Origin: Phycisphaerales bacterium
Lineage (GTDB): Bacteria; Planctomycetota; Phycisphaerae; Phycisphaerales; UBA1924
Assembly: GCA_016741915.1 (NCBI GenBank)
Contig: JACVCS010000010.1
Coordinates: 1-63,691, forward strand
Direction: 5' to 3'
Length of the DNA stretch: 63,691 bases
The notes beneath the pieces are model-generated. The model ran no database searches. It saw only the letters and a program-made list of their open reading frames with translations, and had not been told where the DNA came from. Position 1 is the first letter of the stretch. Each line of letters begins with the position of its first letter. This document shows positions 39,888-48,585 of this stretch, in pieces. The translations under genes and the position numbers were made by a program.

Positions 39888-41660
39888 TTGGCTCGCACAC
39901 ACGTCATCATCGAAATCTCGGCACGGCGCGTCGGTGTGCTGGTGATGGCGGGCGCATCGTGCATCGCCCGGCGGTCGGCGGACTTGCCGCAGAATGCCGC
40001 GGGTGACGCGGCGTCGATCATCGCCGAAGCTGGGCCGCACCTGAAGAAGTTCGTCAATGAACTGAACATCAAGAACGCCGAGGCAACGGTGGCGATCAAT
40101 CTCCCCGGTGCGGCGGCGGGTGTCTTCAGCGTGGCGTACGAAGCGGGCGCGACCGCGGCCGAGACCGCCGCACTGCTGGCGCTCAGCGACTTCTGCACCT
40201 ACCCGGTGGGTGAGAACCCCAGCGCCGTGTGCCCGATGGCCATCGACGCATCGAACGCCACGCCGCGTCAGCGCCACGTCCTGGCAACGTGCGAGAGTGC
40301 CGTGCAGCTTCAGCGGATCTCCGAACTGTGCACGAGCGCCGGTCTCCGGGTCACACGCCTGATCCCGGGTGAGGCACTGACCCTCTGGCTCTGCGTCCGC
40401 TCGCTGATGAGCGAGGACGAGGGCGTCGCACGCGGCGTGCTGTGGATCGGTGAGCACTCCAGCATCCTCGCGGCCCGTGCCGGCGGCGTGCTGAAGTTCG
40501 TCCGCACGCTGAGCCTCGGTACCGAGAACTTCATCGACGCGATGTGCCGCCCGCTGCGCGTTCGATCGGCCGGATCCTCGCAGCCCGAGGAGTTCGCCCT
40601 TTCGTCCACGCAGGCACGCGCGATCCTCGCGCAGCTCGGCATCCCCTCGCCCGGCACGATCATCGACGATGCACGCGGCATCGACGCCTCCGCGCTGCTG
40701 CCGGCCATTCAGCCGGCGCTGCAACGCCTCGCCATCGAGATCAAGCAGTCGCTGCGGTTCGGACTCACCGAAGAACAACGCGCCGCATTGGTGCTGCACA
40801 TCGACGGACCGGGCTCGATGATCGCCCGCCTCGGCGAACTCATCGGACGCCAAGCCGGCGTGATCGCGCAGACCGGCGTCTCGTTCGGCCTTCTCGCCCC
40901 CGCCACCGACGCCGAGCCCGCGACCATCACCGCGTACAACGCGCTTATAGGCTGCTCGATCGCGCTGGAATCCCGCGAGCAATCGCAGCGCCGCACGCTG
41001 CGTCGAGTCTCCGCCGCCCTGTGGGCCGGTACCGCGTGCTCGATGGCGCTGATCGCCTTTGGTGCGCTCTCGGCACGTTCAGCACAGCACGACGAACTGG
41101 CGATCCTCTCCACGCTCTCGGCCGGTCGCTCAGCCGCCGGGCAGCCCTCGGCGATGTCAACCGAGGTCGCGACGAAGATCGTCGGCAAGGCCCAGACCAT
41201 CCGCGCGACCAACGCGCGGATCGCCGAAGCGCTCGGGCAGCGCTGCGACTTCGGCGCGACGCTGCGGACCATTGCGCAGGCGACCCCGCCGGGGTTCACC
41301 ATCACCCGCATTGACCTCTCCGGTGACGATCAGGGTGCCGTCGCGCTGATCACCGGGCAGGCCCAGGCCGGAGACGATCAACGCTTCGCCGAATCGCTGA
41401 AAGGCTTCACCGACGCCCTGACGCGTTCGCCCGCGATCACGGGCGTGAAACTCGGAAACACCGGCCGCCTGACCGCCTCAAACCGCGACGCGCACGGTGA
41501 CAACCGGGGCGAGCCATCTCACCGTTTCGATCTGACGCTCGCGCTGGTCGCACTGCCGGCGGATCTGAGTTCGCTCGATCCCACCGCAACCCCGACCGCG
41601 CAGGCACAGACGCCGCCGAAGGGCGCTACGCCGCACGCAACCGCGGAGACACCCCGATGA
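39888..41660 (+). CDS. PilM-PilN-like fusion (GspL-type assembly platform protein)
   Basis: A 590-residue protein. The N-terminal ~360 residues look like an actin-fold PilM/GspL cytoplasmic domain (EISARRVGVLVM at the start, VLWIGEHSSILAARAGG in the second half). A single membrane helix (about 372-395) is followed by a coiled-coil and a PilN-like periplasmic domain (FGATLRTIAQATPPGFTITR). Separate PilM and PilN are usual in type IV pili, while GspL joins them; this arrangement is closer to GspL. The start is TTG at 39888, after GGAAAC. It overlaps the next gene by 4 nt. Confidence 0.8.
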   Translation: MARTHVIIEISARRVGVLVMAGASCIARRSADLPQNAAGDAASIIAEAGPHLKKFVNELNIKNAEATVAINLPGAAAGVFSVAYEAGATAAETAALLALSDFCTYPVGENPSAVCPMAIDASNATPRQRHVLATCESAVQLQRISELCTSAGLRVTRLIPGEALTLWLCVRSLMSEDEGVARGVLWIGEHSSILAARAGGVLKFVRTLSLGTENFIDAMCRPLRVRSAGSSQPEEFALSSTQARAILAQLGIPSPGTIIDDARGIDASALLPAIQPALQRLAIEIKQSLRFGLTEEQRAALVLHIDGPGSMIARLGELIGRQAGVIAQTGVSFGLLAPATDAEPATITAYNALIGCSIALESREQSQRRTLRRVSAALWAGTACSMALIAFGALSARSAQHDELAILSTLSAGRSAAGQPSAMSTEVATKIVGKAQTIRATNARIAEALGQRCDFGATLRTIAQATPPGFTITRIDLSGDDQGAVALITGQAQAGDDQRFAESLKGFTDALTRSPAITGVKLGNTGRLTASNRDAHGDNRGEPSHRFDLTLALVALPADLSSLDPTATPTAQAQTPPKGATPHATAETPR

Positions 41661-42295
41661 ACACGCTCACGCCGCAGGTTCGTGCGGTCGCTTCGCAGGC
41701 GCTCATCGCCCTTTCGCTCTGCGCGGGCGCGTACATGGCGCTGGTCGAACCGGCCGAGCGTCGCCTGACTGATCTCCGGGCGGAAGTGGCGCGCCGCCAG
41801 GCCGAGGCCGCCCAGTGCGCAAGTTCAACGATGAGCATCTCCCAGCTCACGGCCCTGCGCGACGCGTGCCTTCAGACCACGAACCAGCTCCAGACCCGCA
41901 ACACCGAATCCTCCAGCGAAGCTCGGCTGTTCGAGTCGCTCGTCAAACTCGCCGGTCAATCCGGCGTTCGCGTGGAGTCGATGAACCCGTCGACCGTCGG
42001 ACCCGCACGCAAGCCCGGGCTCGTGAACGCTCCCCAGCCGATGGACGCCGCCGCCCGAAACCTCGACGACCGTCGCTACGCGTACTCCCTCCGCGTGCAG
42101 TGCAACTACGACCAGCTCGTGCGGTTCGTTGAATCGCTCCAGAGCGGTGCGGGGTTCGCCAACATTCGCGCCGTGCGGCTGACGCCTTCCAGCGAGCCCG
42201 GCTCGCGTCTGCTGTCGGCGACCATCGAGACCGAGCACCTGTGGTTCGATCTGTCCGCCGTCAACGTCATGAGCAACGCCGAGGTGCGCCGATGA
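41657..42295 (+). CDS. PilO/GspM-like inner-membrane protein
   Basis: A 212-residue bitopic protein with an N-terminal helix (about 12-30), a coiled-coil (about 35-85) and a small ferredoxin-like periplasmic domain ending with YSLRVQCNYDQLVRFVESLQ, the usual PilO motif. It should dimerise with the PilN-like part of the upstream protein. It is joined to both neighbours by ATGA overlaps. Confidence 0.82.
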   Translation: MNTLTPQVRAVASQALIALSLCAGAYMALVEPAERRLTDLRAEVARRQAEAAQCASSTMSISQLTALRDACLQTTNQLQTRNTESSSEARLFESLVKLAGQSGVRVESMNPSTVGPARKPGLVNAPQPMDAAARNLDDRRYAYSLRVQCNYDQLVRFVESLQSGAGFANIRAVRLTPSSEPGSRLLSATIETEHLWFDLSAVNVMSNAEVRR

Positions 42296-42861
42296 ACTTC
42301 TTCGCAAACCCGAAGCGCTTCGCCTCCGCCGCCGCTCTGCTCGCGCCGATCGTCATCGTGCAAGGCCTGCGTTCGACGATGGGCTCCGCGGCCGACCCGG
42401 CCTCGAGCCATGCCGCGGGCATCAGCACGCTCAGCGATCAGCCCACGCCAGCGATTCAGGAGACCTCGCCCGCGCTCAAGCCGCTCTCGGCCGCGCAGCG
42501 CGAGGCTCAAAAATGGTTGCACGCATTGGACCGCCGTGTGCCCGTGCAATCGCCGCTCGCGCACGCCCCCGCCCCGGCCGACGCGCCGGTCATCCGAACC
42601 AGCGAACCAATCACGGAGCCCGCTCAGCAACCCGTCGCCAGCACAAAGCCCCGTGCTGATCTGAGCCTCGGCGGGATCATGGGCGCCAAAGACCGCACCC
42701 TCGCCCTCATCGGTGGAAAGGTCTACCGCGCCGGCGACACCATCGAGCCCGGCTGGACGATCAGCCAGATCGACCCCCGCGCCCAGACCGTGACCATCAC
42801 CGGCCCCGCGAACGAGACCATCACCCTCCGCAACTCCTGGCAGCCCAAACAACCCGACTGA
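42292..42861 (+). CDS. PilP/GspC-like periplasmic protein
   Basis: A 189-residue protein with an N-terminal hydrophobic segment (about 8-26), a Pro/Ala-rich linker, and a C-terminal small beta domain (about 120-185). The latter has GGIMGAKDRTLALIGGKVYRAGD and ISQIDPRAQTVTI, the pattern of PilP/GspC homology-region domains that dock onto a secretin. No secretin gene is in the window, so this partner must be encoded elsewhere. Confidence 0.78.
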   Translation: MNFFANPKRFASAAALLAPIVIVQGLRSTMGSAADPASSHAAGISTLSDQPTPAIQETSPALKPLSAAQREAQKWLHALDRRVPVQSPLAHAPAPADAPVIRTSEPITEPAQQPVASTKPRADLSLGGIMGAKDRTLALIGGKVYRAGDTIEPGWTISQIDPRAQTVTITGPANETITLRNSWQPKQPD

Positions 42862-42882
42862 CACTCGGCAACGACCGCCCGC

Positions 42883-44172
42883 TCAGCCGTCGTAGCGACC
42901 GATGACGATCGTGCAGTTGTGCCCGCCGAAGCCGAAGGTGTTGTTCATCGCGTACTTGATCTTCCGCTCGCGGGCATGATTCGGCACCAGATCAACATCC
43001 ATCCCCTCGTCGGGATTCTCCAGATTGATCGTCGGCGGAATGATCCCGTCCGCAACCGCGTGCAAGCACGCGATCGTTTCCACCGCACCGCTGGCCCCCA
43101 GCGCGTGCCCGTGCATGCTCTTGGTGCTGCTCATCATGCACTTGCCCCCTGCGCTCTTGCGGGCGTGATTGCCGAAGAGGCTCAGCACGGCCGCCACTTC
43201 CGCCTTGTCACCCAAGGGCGTGCTTGTGCCGTGCGCGTTGATGTAGTCGATCTGATCGAGGTTCAGCCCCGCGTCGCGCAAGGCCCACTTCATGCTCCGC
43301 ACCGCGCCCTGACCGGCCTCGTCGGGCGCGGTGATGTGGTACGCGTCGCAGCTATTCGCCACGCCGACGATCTCGCCGAGGATCTTCGCCCCGCGCTGGC
43401 GTGCATGCTCTTCGGTTTCTAGGATGAACATCGCCGCACCCTCACCCAGGACGAACCCGTCGCGGTCCTTATCGAACGGGCGCGAGGCCTTGCTGGGCGC
43501 GTCGTTGCGGGCGCTCAGGGCCTTCATCGAGTTGAACGCCGCCACGCACACCGGGCCGATGGTCGCTTCCGCGCCGCCGGCGAGCATGATGTCCGTCTCA
43601 CCGCGGCGCATGCTGTGAACCGCGTCGCCGAAGGCATGCCCGGAACTGGCGCACGCGGTGGCGTGCGTGCTGGCGGGGCCCTGCAGCCCGAAGCGGATGG
43701 AGATGTTCCCCGCCGCCGCGTTGGCCATGAGCTTGGGCACGGTGAAGGGGTTGGCGCGTGACGGCCCGCGGTCGCGGATGACATGGGCGCACTCTTCCAT
43801 CGTGGTGATCCCGCCGATCCCCGAGCCGATGATCACCCCGCAGCGCTCCGGGTTCTCCTTCGAGAAGTCGATCCCCGCGTGGTTGACCGCCTCGATCGCC
43901 GCGGCCAGGCCCATCTGGCAGAACCGGTCCACCCGGCGCGCCTCGCGCACATCCAAAAACTTCGCGGGGTCAAAGTTCTTCACCTGCCCGGCAATGCGGA
44001 TGTCGAAGGCGTTCTCGCCGAACCGCGAAAACTCCTCACCCTCCAGCACGGTGATCCCCGACCGCCCGGCACGCATGCCCTCCCAGGTTTCCTTCGCCGA
44101 GAGACCCAGATTCGTAATGGCCCCTGCGCCGGTGATGACGATCCGCGGGGAACGGTGAGCACTGATGGTCAT
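42883..44172 (-). CDS. fabF: Beta-ketoacyl-ACP synthase II
   Basis: Condensing enzyme of type II fatty acid synthesis that joins malonyl-ACP to a growing acyl-ACP. 429 residues. The Cys-His-His triad is present: ACASSGHAF (nucleophile), HGTSTPLGD and SMHGHALGASGAVE. Start ATG at 44172. It lies downstream of acpP on the same strand, but a terminator stands between them. Confidence 0.95.
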   Translation of the reverse strand: MTISAHRSPRIVITGAGAITNLGLSAKETWEGMRAGRSGITVLEGEEFSRFGENAFDIRIAGQVKNFDPAKFLDVREARRVDRFCQMGLAAAIEAVNHAGIDFSKENPERCGVIIGSGIGGITTMEECAHVIRDRGPSRANPFTVPKLMANAAAGNISIRFGLQGPASTHATACASSGHAFGDAVHSMRRGETDIMLAGGAEATIGPVCVAAFNSMKALSARNDAPSKASRPFDKDRDGFVLGEGAAMFILETEEHARQRGAKILGEIVGVANSCDAYHITAPDEAGQGAVRSMKWALRDAGLNLDQIDYINAHGTSTPLGDKAEVAAVLSLFGNHARKSAGGKCMMSSTKSMHGHALGASGAVETIACLHAVADGIIPPTINLENPDEGMDVDLVPNHARERKIKYAMNNTFGFGGHNCTIVIGRYDG

Positions 44173-44272
44173 AGAGGCATCTTTGCCCCACCCAATCGCC
44201 CGGGCAACTGCCCACCGCGATCCGCCCGAAGCACCTCACCGCCCCTTAGACCAAACTCAACCCTCGGAACAA

Positions 44273-44309
44273 CAAAAACAAACCGGCCCGCGCTGCCGCG
44301 CAGACCGGT
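44273..44309 (-). terminator. Terminator between acpP and fabF
   Basis: On the minus strand, ACCGG and CCGGT close a stem with an inner TGCGC-GGCA-GCGC hairpin, followed by TTGTTTTTGTTG. It stands about 70 nt after the acpP stop and would leave much acpP mRNA monocistronic. Confidence 0.8.
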
Positions 44310-44377
44310 CGTTGTTCTTCCGCTTCATCCCCGCCCGAGCAAACCTCTGCACGCCGACCAGATCCTTCCGGACCCGA

Positions 44378-44626
44378 TCAGGCCTTGCCCAGGTTCGCCT
44401 TGATGAACTCGATCGCCTCGCCGACCGTCTTGATCTTCTCCGCCTGATCGTCCGGGATCGAGGTCTTGAACTCGTCCTCGAACTCCATCACCAGCTCGAC
44501 CGTGTCGAGGCTGTCCGCGTTCAGATCCGACACGAAGTTCGTCGTCCGAGAGATCGACGACTTCTCCGCGCCCATCTGCTTCGCAACGATGTCGATCACC
44601 TTCGCTTCAATTTCCTGCTCGGTCAC
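44378..44626 (-). CDS. acpP: Acyl carrier protein
   Basis: An 82-residue ACP. The phosphopantetheine attachment site is the Ser in LNADSLDTVELVM. Acidic helices II and III follow the usual pattern (EFEDEFKTSIPDDQAEKIKTV in part). The start is GTG at 44626, chosen because GGAG lies 7 nt upstream; a TTG five codons earlier would place that site inside the gene. A terminator follows. Confidence 0.95.
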   Translation of the reverse strand: MTEQEIEAKVIDIVAKQMGAEKSSISRTTNFVSDLNADSLDTVELVMEFEDEFKTSIPDDQAEKIKTVGEAIEFIKANLGKA

Positions 44627-44850
44627 GGCAACGCTCCGCAAAAAGTTCTTGGCCTCGACCCCTCAGACTCCGGTTCTTCCAAACCTCATCCGCGAAATCG
44701 TCTTTTCGATCGGCTTCTGTTCGCGCCAATCGATCGGCCATGGTCAGAAATCTAGCGGACATCCGCCCCCGAAGCAAGCCCGCACCGCACCATCTGCCTC
44801 AGGATTTCCCCCCCTCTCACACCCCCTCTCGACCTCCACCACACGCCCGT

Positions 44851-46461
44851 TTATCCGCCCATCCCCGCCGAACCGCGCCGCTCGCGTTTCATCTGCCTGG
44901 GTCGGGGGATGCCGAACTTATCCATCCGGCTCAGCAGCGTTGACGGGTGAATATCCAGTTTCGACGCCGCTCCGTCTTCGCCGAAGACCCGGTACCCGCA
45001 CGCCTCCAGCGCGTGGGTGATGTGCAGCCGCTGAAGCTGTTCGAGCGTGAGATCCAGAAGCACGTCACGCGTTCCGCCCCCGCCGCCGCTTCGCCCGTTC
45101 GCACCGCCGCCGCCCGATCGACCGGCACCTTCACCAATCGTGAACCCGCCTCCCATGCCCCCCGCCTCTTTCAAAGGCGATTCCGGAATCTCGATCTCCA
45201 ACCGATCCGCGTCGGCCAATAGCGTCGCCCGCTCCACCGCGTTCGCCAGTTCGCGCACATTGCCCGGCCAGGAATACGCCATCAGCCTTCGAAGCGACCG
45301 CTCCGACAAAGGCAGCACCCCGCGGCCCATCCGCCGGGCGATCCGTTCGTGCAGGTGCTCCGCAAGTTCGCGCAGATCCTCAACCCGCTCCCGCAGCGGC
45401 GGCACGTGAATCTTGAAGACGTTCAACCGATAGAACAGGTCTTCACGAAACCGCCCGCGCTCCACTTGCCGAGCCAGATCGCGGTGCGTCGCCGCGACGA
45501 GCCGAACATCGACGCGGAGCGTGTCGACGCCGCCGACGCGCTCGAAGGCGCCGTCCTGCAGCACGCGCAGCAGCTTGGCCTGGCTCTGCAAAGGCAGTTC
45601 CGCGATTTCGTCAAGGAAGAGCGTCCCGCCGTCGGCGAGTTCAAACTTACCCGCGCGACGCTTGTCCGCACCGGTGAAGGCCCCGCGCTCGTGCCCGAAG
45701 AGTTCCGACTCGATCAGCGACTCGGGCATGGCGGCACAGTTCACCGCGACAAACGCCTGCGCCCGCCGATCCGAGAGTGCGTGGATCGACCGCGCGACAA
45801 GTTCCTTGCCCGCGCCCGTTTCCCCGTGGATGAGCACCGTGGCGCTGGTGGAGGCGACCTTGGCGACCTGGTCCTTCACGCGCTTGAGCGCGGGCGATGA
45901 GCCGACCATGACGTACTGATCTCGCGCGCGGAGGAGCTCGCGGGTCTCCTCCTCGACGCCGATGCCCCCCACGTGCGCCTGGTCTTCCTGCAGCGCCTGC
46001 AACTTCGCCCGCGCGCGCTCGGCTTCCGCGAGTTTCACCCGCACCCGCGCCAGTTCCGATTCCGCCGCAGATCGGCCTGTGACGTCCGTCAGTGAAAGGA
46101 TCCACCCACCCCCGGCCTCCGCACCACCAGCACCACCACCACCGCCACCCCCCGCCCACGATCGGGCGGCCACATCCACACTCGCCGCCCGAACCGCCCG
46201 CAACAGGGGCAACGCCCGCAGAATCACATCCCCAGCCCCACCTCCCCCACCCGCACCGTGCACTGGCTGCATCCACCCACCCTGGAAGAGCACCTCGATC
46301 CCGTCCAGCCATTGACCGGCCGGGGTTCCGACCAGTTCGGCCTGCCCAACCCCCCACAAACCCGCCGCAGAACGGGTCACCCCAAGAACAACCCCGGCCC
46401 GATCGACCACGAAGGCGACCAGCCCTGGAATTAGCTCGAGATCCGGCACGCTGGTGCTCAT
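44851..46461 (-). CDS. Sigma-54-dependent transcriptional activator with PAS-like sensor
   Basis: A 536-residue bacterial enhancer-binding protein. The N-terminal part (about 1-140) resembles a PAS sensor interrupted by Gly-rich loops. A coiled-coil linker (about 140-190) follows. The AAA+ domain (about 195-430) has Walker A GETGAGKE, the sigma-54 contact loop GAFTGA and [12 protein letters not shown] Fis-type helix-turn-helix ends the protein (about 485-525, [20 protein letters not shown]). There is no receiver domain with a phospho-acceptor Asp, so control is probably by ligand. A sigma-54 promoter faces away from it on the other strand, about 175 nt upstream. Confidence 0.92.
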   Translation of the reverse strand: MSTSVPDLELIPGLVAFVVDRAGVVLGVTRSAAGLWGVGQAELVGTPAGQWLDGIEVLFQGGWMQPVHGAGGGGGAGDVILRALPLLRAVRAASVDVAARSWAGGGGGGGAGGAEAGGGWILSLTDVTGRSAAESELARVRVKLAEAERARAKLQALQEDQAHVGGIGVEEETRELLRARDQYVMVGSSPALKRVKDQVAKVASTSATVLIHGETGAGKELVARSIHALSDRRAQAFVAVNCAAMPESLIESELFGHERGAFTGADKRRAGKFELADGGTLFLDEIAELPLQSQAKLLRVLQDGAFERVGGVDTLRVDVRLVAATHRDLARQVERGRFREDLFYRLNVFKIHVPPLRERVEDLRELAEHLHERIARRMGRGVLPLSERSLRRLMAYSWPGNVRELANAVERATLLADADRLEIEIPESPLKEAGGMGGGFTIGEGAGRSGGGGANGRSGGGGGTRDVLLDLTLEQLQRLHITHALEACGYRVFGEDGAASKLDIHPSTLLSRMDKFGIPRPRQMKRERRGSAGMGG

Positions 46462-46473
46462 CCGCGCCCTCCG

Positions 46474-46600
46474 ATTCGTTCAAAAATGAACCAAACGAAC
46501 GCCCGTATGAATCACGATATATCCCACTGAAACACAGTACAACGATATTCCGTATAATTTTGTGCGATTAGTAGCAATATTTGTTCAAAAAGCGCAAGCA
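46474..46600. promoter_or_regulatory. Candidate enhancer region for the sigma-54 activator
   Basis: An AT-rich stretch in a GC-rich genome, between the activator gene and the sigma-54 promoter. It includes the dyad TTCGTT-N13-AACGAA (46475-46499), an inner GTTC-AAAAAT-GAAC dyad, and a second copy of GTTCAAAAA at 46583-46591. ACGATAT also occurs twice. Position (about 40-190 nt upstream of the predicted start of transcription) fits upstream activator sites. Confidence 0.55.
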
Positions 46601-46636
46601 AGGCCACCTGCGGACGCTCGATCGTTCTCGGAACAG

Positions 46637-46653
46637 TTGGCACGACAGTTGCA
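46637..46653 (+). promoter_or_regulatory. Sigma-54 promoter (-24/-12)
   Basis: TTGGCACGACAGTTGCA matches the sigma-54 consensus YTGGCACG-N4-TTGCW at every conserved position. The GG (46639-46640) and GC (46651-46652) doublets are correctly spaced. It points rightwards, away from the activator gene, with transcription expected to begin near 46664. Confidence 0.9.
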
Positions 46654-46663
46654 CAGTGTCCCT

Positions 46664-47023
46664 CGTCGGACGTGAGATCAGATGACTGGGACAGATCGCG
46701 AGGGAAGAAGCAGGGCTGAGTTCGAACCGTTCTGCGGATCTTCGAAACCTTGAGAACACCCCCTTTCAGAGCTTTCCCGCACGACACGGATTGAACGAGA
46801 GACCTGGCCTCGCTGGAACGAGATCGAGAGAACAACATTCTGAGCCCTGAGTTGCACGCGGGTTGAGGGAGACCCGTTGCGACGAGATCAGAGGAGTGGC
46901 CCGGCGGAGACGTCGGGTTGGGCGGAACAGAATTTTCACGAACTTGGACGCTGCGTTGGTGTCCAGGAAACGAGGGAAGAAATGGCCAAGTGGGCTGGCC
47001 ATTTCGCCCTCGTTCTCTTTTTT
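46664..47023 (+). ncRNA. Candidate sigma-54-dependent structured RNA (~360 nt)
   Basis: The stretch is bounded by a consensus sigma-54 promoter and a strong terminator and has no convincing ORF with a ribosome-binding site. It can form several helices: CAGGGCT (46712-46718) with AGCCCTG (46842-46849 region), a CGGGT/ACCCG hairpin near 46860-46880, CCCG/CGGG near 46896-46915, and the terminator stem. I see no match to RNase P RNA, tmRNA, 6S or a known riboswitch, nor to tRNA. A trans-acting regulatory RNA is the simplest reading; a leader for the 47584 gene is less likely because of the terminator. Confidence 0.6.
46969..47023 (+). terminator. Strong intrinsic terminator of the sigma-54 transcript
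   Basis: AACGAGGG (46969-46976) and GAAATGGCC (46979-46987) pair with GGCCATTTC (46997-47005) and CCCTCGTT (47007-47014), a 17-bp stem with one small internal loop. CTCTTTTTT follows. The T-run fits plus-strand transcription. Confidence 0.95.
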
Positions 47024-47583
47024 GCTCCGCTCGTTCTCACCGTCGCCGCACTTGAATCCCCCCTCCCCCTCCCTCCCCCGCTACACCTCCGGCAATCCGG
47101 AAGAACTTTCCTCGTTGGGCGTGTTGAGCTCTGAAACTCGTGGCGTCGACGGTCGCCCGCGGTTCCGAGAACCACGGCGCTACGACCGGGCGGTGTGCGT
47201 GCGCCCGTGTATCCGACGTTGATCTTCGCTGATGACCGAGCGTGTCGAAGACGTGAGAAGCCGCAACACGGGTGGAAGGCGCGGGGTTCCGCGAAAGTTG
47301 CGCACGCGCCGGTGATACACGGACGATCGAGCCTGCGGGTGTGCTGGATTGGAAGGATTGTGCGGGCGCGCGCGACAATGCGCGAAAGTTTGCAACCCAC
47401 GGGGTGCGGCGCACGAAGCGCAGGGTGTCGATAGCAGGAGCGGGACGCGATCGTTCGTCCCGGCCCATACGCGTCGGGCCTCTTCAACCGACGCGCTCTT
47501 GCCGAGACCAGCGTGCAAGCGGGGCCCACCGGCGCGACACTCGCGACCGACGGGCTTTCTTGCGCCAAACCGGACGGTTCACC
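47024..47583. other. Intergenic region upstream of the DUF1444 gene
   Basis: About 560 nt between the terminator and the next start codon. No family-matching ORF was seen. Several short hairpins exist (GGCGCG with CGCGCC at 47278-47310 enclosing GCGG-GGTT-CCGC; GTGC-GGC-GCAC near 47405-47415). The stretch GCGCGAAAGTTTGC recurs in shorter form as GCGAAAGTTGCGC. A second RNA or a long leader is possible but unsupported. Confidence 0.4.
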
Positions 47584-48408
47584 ATGGCCAAGATGCCCCA
47601 AGAGCCCGAGGCGTTCGCCGAGCGCGTTGCGTACCTGCTGCGGACGATGCAGCCCGACTACTCCATCGAGCTCACGGGCCCGCGCGAGCTCATCGTGAAT
47701 GGTCGCCGGCTCGACCTGGAGAACCTCTACCGCCTGGTCAACCACGACCCCGACCGCGGGCAGGAGATCATCGAGCACTACCTCGATCAGTTGTTCTCGG
47801 GCGAGGCCTCGACGCTGAACACCGTCGGTTTCGACGCGGTTCGGCACCGGGTGATGCCGCGGATCCAGCCCGAGACGATCTTCGAGCATCTCAGCCGCGA
47901 GCAAGTGGCGCACGTGCCGTTTGTCAACGGGACGGTGGTGGTCTTCGTGATCGACATGCCGCAGATGACGGTGAGCGTGACGACGGAGCAGATGGTCCGC
48001 TGGCGTGTCTGCGGCGAGGAGATGGAAGAAGTCGCTCGCGAGAACCTGCAGAACATGTCGCGCGAGATCGAGCTGCAGGTGGTCACGAGCAAAGAGAACG
48101 GGCGGGCGATCATCATCGCGGAGCAGGACGGCTACGACGCCGCCCGGCTGCTGCTGACGAATCTCTACGGCAAGCTCGCGCCGCGACTGGGTGGGGACTT
48201 CTATGTCGCCACCCCGGCGCGGGATATGTTCGTGGCGCTGTCGATCAGGCCCGAGCCGTTCGTCCGCAGGCTGAGCGGGCGGGTGCTGGAGGATTACCGC
48301 CGCCTGCCGTACCCGATCACCTCGGAGTTTTTCCTGGTCACGCGTGACGGCGTGGCGGGGACGCGGCAGGAAACCGCCGAGACTGACAGCCAGAACGAGG
48401 CGGCGTAA
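47584..48408 (+). CDS. DUF1444 (UPF0354/YtpQ-like) protein
   Basis: A 274-residue cytoplasmic protein. The pattern VVVFVIDMPQMTVSVTTEQM, then AQ-like helices and YDAARLLLTNLY, then FYVATPARDMFVAL matches the DUF1444 family, whose function is unknown. The ATG at 47584 is used; the long upstream in-frame reading runs over non-coding sequence. It precedes fliN on the same strand, with a structured 177-nt gap between them. Confidence 0.8.
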   Translation: MAKMPQEPEAFAERVAYLLRTMQPDYSIELTGPRELIVNGRRLDLENLYRLVNHDPDRGQEIIEHYLDQLFSGEASTLNTVGFDAVRHRVMPRIQPETIFEHLSREQVAHVPFVNGTVVVFVIDMPQMTVSVTTEQMVRWRVCGEEMEEVARENLQNMSREIELQVVTSKENGRAIIIAEQDGYDAARLLLTNLYGKLAPRLGGDFYVATPARDMFVALSIRPEPFVRRLSGRVLEDYRRLPYPITSEFFLVTRDGVAGTRQETAETDSQNEAA

Positions 48409-48463
48409 CCATCGATCATCGCAGGGCGGTGCACTGAGGAGTGTCCGCTGGTGGACAGAGAGA

Positions 48464-48578
48464 CCCGTTTGAGCCCCGAACCAAGGCGAAAGCCCTGGCT
48501 CTCGGGATTCCCGAATGCTCCACGCCACGCCCGGTCGGCGACCGGGCAAGAACGCACGGAATCGGCTCAACCGACGGG
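48464..48578 (+). promoter_or_regulatory. Structured three-hairpin leader of fliN (riboswitch-like)
   Basis: A long-range stem closes the element: CCCGT (48464-48468) with ACGGG (48574-48578), and TTGAGCC (48469-48475) with GGCTCAA (48564-48570), 12 bp with one 3-nt bulge. Inside are CCAAGGC-GAAA-GCCCTGG (48481-48498, GNRA loop), TCGGG-ATT-CCCGA (48502-48514) and GCCCGGT-CGGCG-ACCGGGC (48529-48547). The closing stem covers the G-rich site just before the GTG start of fliN. It does not match the c-di-GMP-I consensus. A regulatory mRNA leader is likely, ligand unknown. Confidence 0.6.
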
Positions 48579-48585
48579 GCGGTGA

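Noticed and set aside
44608..44741. A 44-codon minus-strand ORF overlapping the acpP start
   Set aside because: No ribosome-binding site or recognisable sequence; overlap with the acpP start makes it doubtful.
46715..46740. GTTCGAA with flanking pairs, resembling a tRNA T-loop
   Set aside because: No acceptor, D or anticodon arms at the right spacing, and no CCA or discriminator context.
46863..47222. Open frames of 85-119 codons over the sigma-54 transcript
   Set aside because: They run through the strong terminator stem, have no ribosome-binding site, and show only low-complexity Arg/Pro-rich sequence.
48464..48578. c-di-GMP-I (GEMM) riboswitch before fliN
   Set aside because: The conserved GEMM core and its tetraloop-receptor layout are not present; only a general structured leader can be claimed.
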